Below, one piece after another: positions 30,454 to 34,090 of a DNA stretch of 34,090 nucleotides. A program made the translations under genes and the position numbers. Under the pieces are notes generated by a model, which had not been told where the DNA came from, searched no databases, and saw nothing but the letters and a program-made list of their open reading frames with translations. Location: NCBI GenBank assembly GCA_937923945.1, contig CALDWC010000119.1, forward strand, positions 1 through 34,090, in the 5' to 3' direction. Within the stretch, counting starts at the first letter, position 1. Every line of letters starts with the position of its first letter. The stretch is from an uncultured Treponema sp. Its GTDB lineage: Bacteria > Spirochaetota > Spirochaetia > Treponematales > Treponemataceae.

Positions 30454-31059
30454 ATGCAGGAACAATATAAACATCCCGACTATTGGTCGCGGAAAGCATT
30501 TTCGGAAGGTTACCCCGCCCGCTCCGTATACAAGCTGGAACAAATCAATGAAAAGTTCGGTATCTTTAAAAACACATCCCGCGTATTGGATTTGGGAGCG
30601 GCGCCGGGCAGTTGGACAACATACGTTTTAAAATTTTTAGCAAAAGACGGTATCTGTGTTTCCGTTGATTTAAAACCGCTTGACCCGCCGCTACATGATA
30701 CACGGCTGCATTTTTTTCAGGGTGACATGTACGACAAAGCAATTTTTACTTCCGTCAAAAACTTCGGTCCCTTTGATGCGGTGATTTGCGATGCCGCCCC
30801 TGCCACAACCGGAAATAAAACCGTTGACACATCCCGTTCCGTCGGCTTGGTTGAACTCGCGCTCTATTATGCAGTTGAAAATTTAAAGCAGGGCGGCAAC
30901 TTTGCGGTAAAAATTTTTCAGGACGGGAGCCAACAAGCCTTGTTACAAAAATTAAAAACGCTTTTTAAATCGGCAAAAGCTTTTAAACCAAAAGCCTCCC
31001 GCAATTCCAGTTTTGAAACTTTTTTAGTTGCAACCGAGTTTTTAAAAAACGAAACCTAA
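30454..31059 (+). CDS. rlmE: 23S rRNA 2'-O-ribose methyltransferase RlmE
   Basis: FtsJ-family SAM enzyme that methylates U2552 of 23S rRNA in the late 50S subunit. The catalytic tetrad is complete: Lys27 (RSVYKL), Asp113 (CDAAP), Lys153 (FAVKIFQDG), Glu188 (SSFETFL). The SAM loop is VLDLGAAPGSWT (44-55). Length of 201 residues is normal. The ATG at 30454 (MQEQYKHPDYW) is preferred over 30430, since the latter ATG overlaps the -10 box; GGAA precedes 30454. It is divergent from the polyprenyl synthase gene and convergent with mutS. Confidence 0.93.
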   Translation: MQEQYKHPDYWSRKAFSEGYPARSVYKLEQINEKFGIFKNTSRVLDLGAAPGSWTTYVLKFLAKDGICVSVDLKPLDPPLHDTRLHFFQGDMYDKAIFTSVKNFGPFDAVICDAAPATTGNKTVDTSRSVGLVELALYYAVENLKQGGNFAVKIFQDGSQQALLQKLKTLFKSAKAFKPKASRNSSFETFLVATEFLKNET

Positions 31060-31078
31060 AATGAATGATTATCTAAAA

Positions 31079-31104
31079 TCTCTAAAACATTTAAGGTTTT
31101 GAGA
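31079..31104. terminator. Hairpin between convergent rlmE and mutS
   Basis: TCTC-AAAAC (31079-31088, one bulged T) pairs with GTTTTGAGA (31096-31104), loop 7 nt. Weak T-tracts on both sides; possibly a bidirectional 3'-end signal. The TCTCTAAAA motif recurs in the hairpin at 27456-27548. Confidence 0.4.
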
Positions 31105-31142
31105 AACGGTCTATTTCATTTCGGCTAAAATCAAAACAACTT

Positions 31143-33821
31143 CTACTCTTTCAAATCATGCTTCCACAGTTCCAGTAAATGGAGCGCATCGAGCGGACGC
31201 AGATTATCGAGGTCGAGCGAAAGAATTTCGTTCACCACCAATTCTGCAGGCGAAAAAAGTGACGGCGTTTTTTGTTCAACGACAGCTTCGGTTTTCAAAG
31301 GATCAGGCTTTTTTCGGTTTTCGCTTTTTTCCGCCGAAAGCAAAAGCGCCTGCGCCCGCTGAATCACCGACGCGGGAAGCCCCGCAATATTCGCCACGTG
31401 AATACCGTACGAATTTTCCGAAATTCCCGGCACCACTTTTTTCAAAAAAATGATCGTATCTTCTTCGTTAGCAACATCCAATTTCAAATGCACCAGTGCC
31501 GGATGGGTGAGCGTTGCCAATTCGTGGTAGTGCGTTGCAAAAATCGTTTTCGCTTTTATATTGTTCAGCAAATACTCGCTCACCGCTTGAGCAATCGCCA
31601 GTCCGTCTTCCGTTGATGTTCCGCGCCCGACTTCGTCCATAATCACCAAACTTTTTTCGGTTGCGTTCTGCAAAATAAAGGCAGTCTCGGTCATTTCAAC
31701 CAAAAAGGTTGACTCACCGCGTGCAAGATTATCGCTCGCACCGACACGGCAAAATATTCTATCGCACACTCCGATGGTTGCAGAACGGGCGGGAACAAAA
31801 CTGCCGAGCTGCGCCAGCAAAACGATTAATGCATTTTGGCGAAGATACGTACTTTTTCCCGCCATGTTCGGTCCCGTAATTAACGCAAACGTTTTCCCGC
31901 CCGCTGCCGCGTCGCAGGATTTATCGTTTTCCGTTTCCGCGACATTTTCTGTGCCGTTTCCGATAACAGGCGAAAGCAAGTGTATGTCATTCGGAATAAA
32001 CTCTCCCTGCGGCAAATGATATTCAACAACGGGGTGGCGCCCCTCAACAATGTGCAATTCTCCGTTTTCGGTTATCACGGGCTGCGTCCAGCAATACAGC
32101 ACCGCAGTTTGTGCAAAACTTTGCAACACATCCAGCCGCGCAATCTGCTCGGCAATCTCACGGAGAAACTTAACCTCTTTAGTGATTGCCGCAACAATTT
32201 CCGCAAAGAGTTTTTTTTCCAAATTGATAATATCCGTTTCAGCATTTTCAATTTGCTGCTGAATATGGCTGAGCTTTTCCGTCGTGAACGTTTTTGCATT
32301 TTTTAAATCTTTTAACAAAATAAAATGTTCGGGCGTTGCCGTTAAATTGAATTTTGTAATTTCCAAGTAGTATCCGTTCAAGCGGTTGTACTTGATACGT
32401 AATTTTTGTAAACCGGTTTTTTCCTGTTCTTCCTGAAGATATTCGCTTAAAATTTGTTGTACATTATCATGAACATCTTTTAAAGAATCCAATTCAGTCG
32501 ACCAACCTTTTTTAATCAGCTTCCCGTCATTCAACAAAATCGAACAATCTTCGTTAATTGAATCTTCCAACAATTTAAAAAGTCCATGGAGCGTTTCATT
32601 TTCCGTTGCGTCCAATTTCAAAAAAAACGATTTATGCTTTTTTGAAATTTCCGAAAGCCGCATCGTTTGATTGAGGCTTTGCTTCAACGAAAGCATATCT
32701 TTACCGTTCGCTTTATTCATGGAAATACGCCCCACGAGCCGCTGAATATCCAGAACTTGCGAAAGCTCCTTTCGCACCGCAGCAAGCAGTTTTTCATTTT
32801 TGTACAATTCAGCCGCTTTCGTTTGCCGCGCAAGAATTGCATCGCGGCGGCACAGAGGGCGCACCAAATCCTCCTGCAAAAGGCGCATTCCCAGTGCGGT
32901 CTTCGTTTGGTTCAGCACTTCAAAAAGCGTATAATTCGACGTTGCATCCCGTAAGTTGGTAACTAACTCCAAATTTTTTCGGCTCGATTCATCGAGCATC
33001 AAAAAATCCGTGTCAGCATACCGCTTGATTGCGACAATGTGTGCGAGCAAAGATCCGGCAGTTTCCTTCAAGTAATCCAAAATTAAACTTGCCGCGGGAA
33101 TTTCAACGGCGCCGCTTTCCAGCCCGAACGCTTTTAAACTCTGCAAGCCGAAATGCATCACAAGCTTTTTTTCCGCCGTTTCGCCGGCAAAACTCCAATC
33201 GGGAAAATAATTTTTCAGCATGGAAGGTCTTTCGGCTAAAAATTTTTCAAAGCCGGATATTTCCGAAAGGAGCGATTGTTGAATTAATATTTCGTTCGGT
33301 TGAACCGTTTCAATTTCTTTTTTAATGCGTTCCAAAAATTCCGTTTTTTTAAACCGCGTTGCAAAAAAATCTCCGGTACTCACATCGATATACGAAAAAC
33401 CGCACCAATAATCTCCGGGTTCGCCTGATACTTTTTGAGCCGAGCAATACACCGCAGCAAGGTAGTTATTTTTGCTGTCGTCCAAAAGAGACGCTTCAAC
33501 GGCGGTACCCGGCGTAATCACCTCGATAACTTTACGCTCCACAAGCTGTCCGGGAATCGGGTCGTGAAGTTGTTCGCATATCGCTATTTTTTTACCGAAT
33601 TTGAGCAAACGGGCGACGTAGATTTTCGCCGCATGATAGGGAACACCGCACATCGGTGCGGTGCCGCGTTTTGTTAACGTAAGATTGAGCAGCCGACTTA
33701 CTTCCAACGCATCGCTGTTGAACATTTCATAAAAATCGCCCAACCGAAAAAAAAGCACAGCATCGGAATACTGTGCTTTGATGCTATTGTACTGCTCCAT
33801 CATCGGAGTAGCTTTTGCCAT
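31143..33821 (-). CDS. mutS: DNA mismatch repair protein MutS
   Basis: Recognises mismatches and starts repair. The mismatch-binding Phe-x-Glu is FYE at residues 30-32 (GDFYEMF). The ATPase has GPNMAGKST at 650-658, LVIMDEVGRGTSTEDG (Walker B and signature) and FATHYHELA. Between NDIHLL and the Walker A strand there is an extra ~25-residue acidic insert (ENVAETENDKSCDAAAGG) not usual in the family. The C-terminal helix-turn-helix end PLDALHLLELWK is intact. Length is 892 residues. The ATG at 33821 is one base after the stop of the upstream skp gene, so translation is coupled. Confidence 0.97.
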   Translation of the reverse strand: MAKATPMMEQYNSIKAQYSDAVLFFRLGDFYEMFNSDALEVSRLLNLTLTKRGTAPMCGVPYHAAKIYVARLLKFGKKIAICEQLHDPIPGQLVERKVIEVITPGTAVEASLLDDSKNNYLAAVYCSAQKVSGEPGDYWCGFSYIDVSTGDFFATRFKKTEFLERIKKEIETVQPNEILIQQSLLSEISGFEKFLAERPSMLKNYFPDWSFAGETAEKKLVMHFGLQSLKAFGLESGAVEIPAASLILDYLKETAGSLLAHIVAIKRYADTDFLMLDESSRKNLELVTNLRDATSNYTLFEVLNQTKTALGMRLLQEDLVRPLCRRDAILARQTKAAELYKNEKLLAAVRKELSQVLDIQRLVGRISMNKANGKDMLSLKQSLNQTMRLSEISKKHKSFFLKLDATENETLHGLFKLLEDSINEDCSILLNDGKLIKKGWSTELDSLKDVHDNVQQILSEYLQEEQEKTGLQKLRIKYNRLNGYYLEITKFNLTATPEHFILLKDLKNAKTFTTEKLSHIQQQIENAETDIINLEKKLFAEIVAAITKEVKFLREIAEQIARLDVLQSFAQTAVLYCWTQPVITENGELHIVEGRHPVVEYHLPQGEFIPNDIHLLSPVIGNGTENVAETENDKSCDAAAGGKTFALITGPNMAGKSTYLRQNALIVLLAQLGSFVPARSATIGVCDRIFCRVGASDNLARGESTFLVEMTETAFILQNATEKSLVIMDEVGRGTSTEDGLAIAQAVSEYLLNNIKAKTIFATHYHELATLTHPALVHLKLDVANEEDTIIFLKKVVPGISENSYGIHVANIAGLPASVIQRAQALLLSAEKSENRKKPDPLKTEAVVEQKTPSLFSPAELVVNEILSLDLDNLRPLDALHLLELWKHDLKE

Positions 33822-33822
33822 G

Positions 33823-34090
33823 TTAATGCAGCTCTGAAATCACGAGATCGGTTATATCAATCGTTTGACTGTACCAAATAATTGCGGAGCTTTTTTCCTG
33901 CACATTTAATACAATCGTGTACCCTTCCCGCTCGGCAACCCGCTGAGTCGCACTATACAGTGATTGATAAAACTCATTATTCGTTAAAAGACGGCTCCGA
34001 ATTGATTTTAACTCGTCATTTTTTGTTTTCGCATACTCAGTTAAAAACTTTGTCTTTGAAGTAATGAGCGCATCGTATTTTTGCAGCGTT
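33823..34090 (-). CDS. Skp/OmpH-family periplasmic chaperone, partial (C-terminal end)
   Basis: The frame is open from the window edge to the TAA at 33823-33825, giving the last 88 residues. It shows a charged coiled-coil part (KYDALITSKTKFLTEYAKTKND, SIRSRLLTNNEFYQSLYSATQRVAEREG) then the Skp/OmpH closing beta strand TIVLNVQEKSSAIIWYSQTIDITDLVISEL, where the pattern ending in DITDLVI is characteristic. Such proteins hold outer-membrane proteins in the periplasm. The N-terminus and signal peptide lie outside the window. It is directly upstream of mutS (TAACATG junction). Confidence 0.82.
   Translation of the reverse strand, partial: TLQKYDALITSKTKFLTEYAKTKNDELKSIRSRLLTNNEFYQSLYSATQRVAEREGYTIVLNVQEKSSAIIWYSQTIDITDLVISELH

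Overview
The window looks like chromosomal DNA of a spirochaete of the genus Treponema, probably a host-associated (oral-type) species. Grounds: a Borrelia BpuR-like PUR-domain protein; an orphan PtsN-type PTS regulator; many lipoproteins with relaxed spirochaetal lipoboxes; a DUF3798 lipoprotein; a vWA gene paired with a second exported-protein gene, reminiscent of the T. pallidum Tp0750-Tp0751 pair; and the housekeeping order rimP-nusA-infB and rpmF-acpP-rnc. Species cannot be fixed from the sequence. No rRNA, tRNA, CRISPR array, transposase or phage gene was seen.

Layout. 1-4330: leftward genes for an exported Fn3-like/TPR-like protein, RNase Z, a DUF3798 lipoprotein and an exported DUF3298/RsiV-like protein. 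4468-7990: a small cobalamin (corrin ring) block, rightward cobJ-cobK converging on leftward cobI-cbiA. 8011-13778: the leftward translation/transcription block infB, nusA, rimP, then ptsN and a bpuR-like gene. 14142-16687: a rightward pair of unknown membrane proteins. 16697-19485: a leftward pair, a vWA-domain membrane protein and an exported protein with a calcium-loop motif. 19486-19954: gene-free, very AT-rich. 19955-22602: STAS/zinc-ribbon protein, rnc, acpP, rpmF and an FKBP lipoprotein. 22884-26297: an FMN-binding tandem lipoprotein, aroB and a TPR/Mrr-like protein, apparently one operon. 26539-29322: two orphan amino-acid-binding lipoproteins and a nitrilase-family protein. 29389-34090: polyprenyl synthetase, divergent rlmE, then mutS and the end of a skp/ompH gene.

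How it works together. Most of the window is core information processing (initiation factor 2, NusA, RimP, RNase III, RNase Z, RlmE, MutS) mixed with envelope proteins. The cobalamin block supplies four steps of corrin synthesis; the remaining genes must lie elsewhere. It occupies the position after infB where rbfA/truB are often found, and a 16-bp sequence is repeated in opposite orientation at 3384-3399 and 7994-8009 around the block.

The most interesting non-gene signals are: (1) two 101-bp intergenic elements (22751-22851, 26390-26490) whose GC-rich stems differ in sequence but stay paired; (2) a dispersed intergenic repeat family around GGC(A/T)CTGATTAATT and TTTAATCAGCGTTTCC; (3) several genes (rnz, ptsN, polyprenyl synthetase, the 14142 membrane protein, the nitrilase-like gene) whose -10 box lies only 6-9 nt before the ATG with no Shine-Dalgarno, predicting leaderless mRNAs, while neighbours such as rpmF have ordinary leaders. 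Notable protein oddities are a CbiA lacking its glutaminase cysteine, a zinc ribbon at the end of NusA, a STAS/zinc-ribbon fusion, and a TPR protein ending in a degenerate Mrr-like domain.
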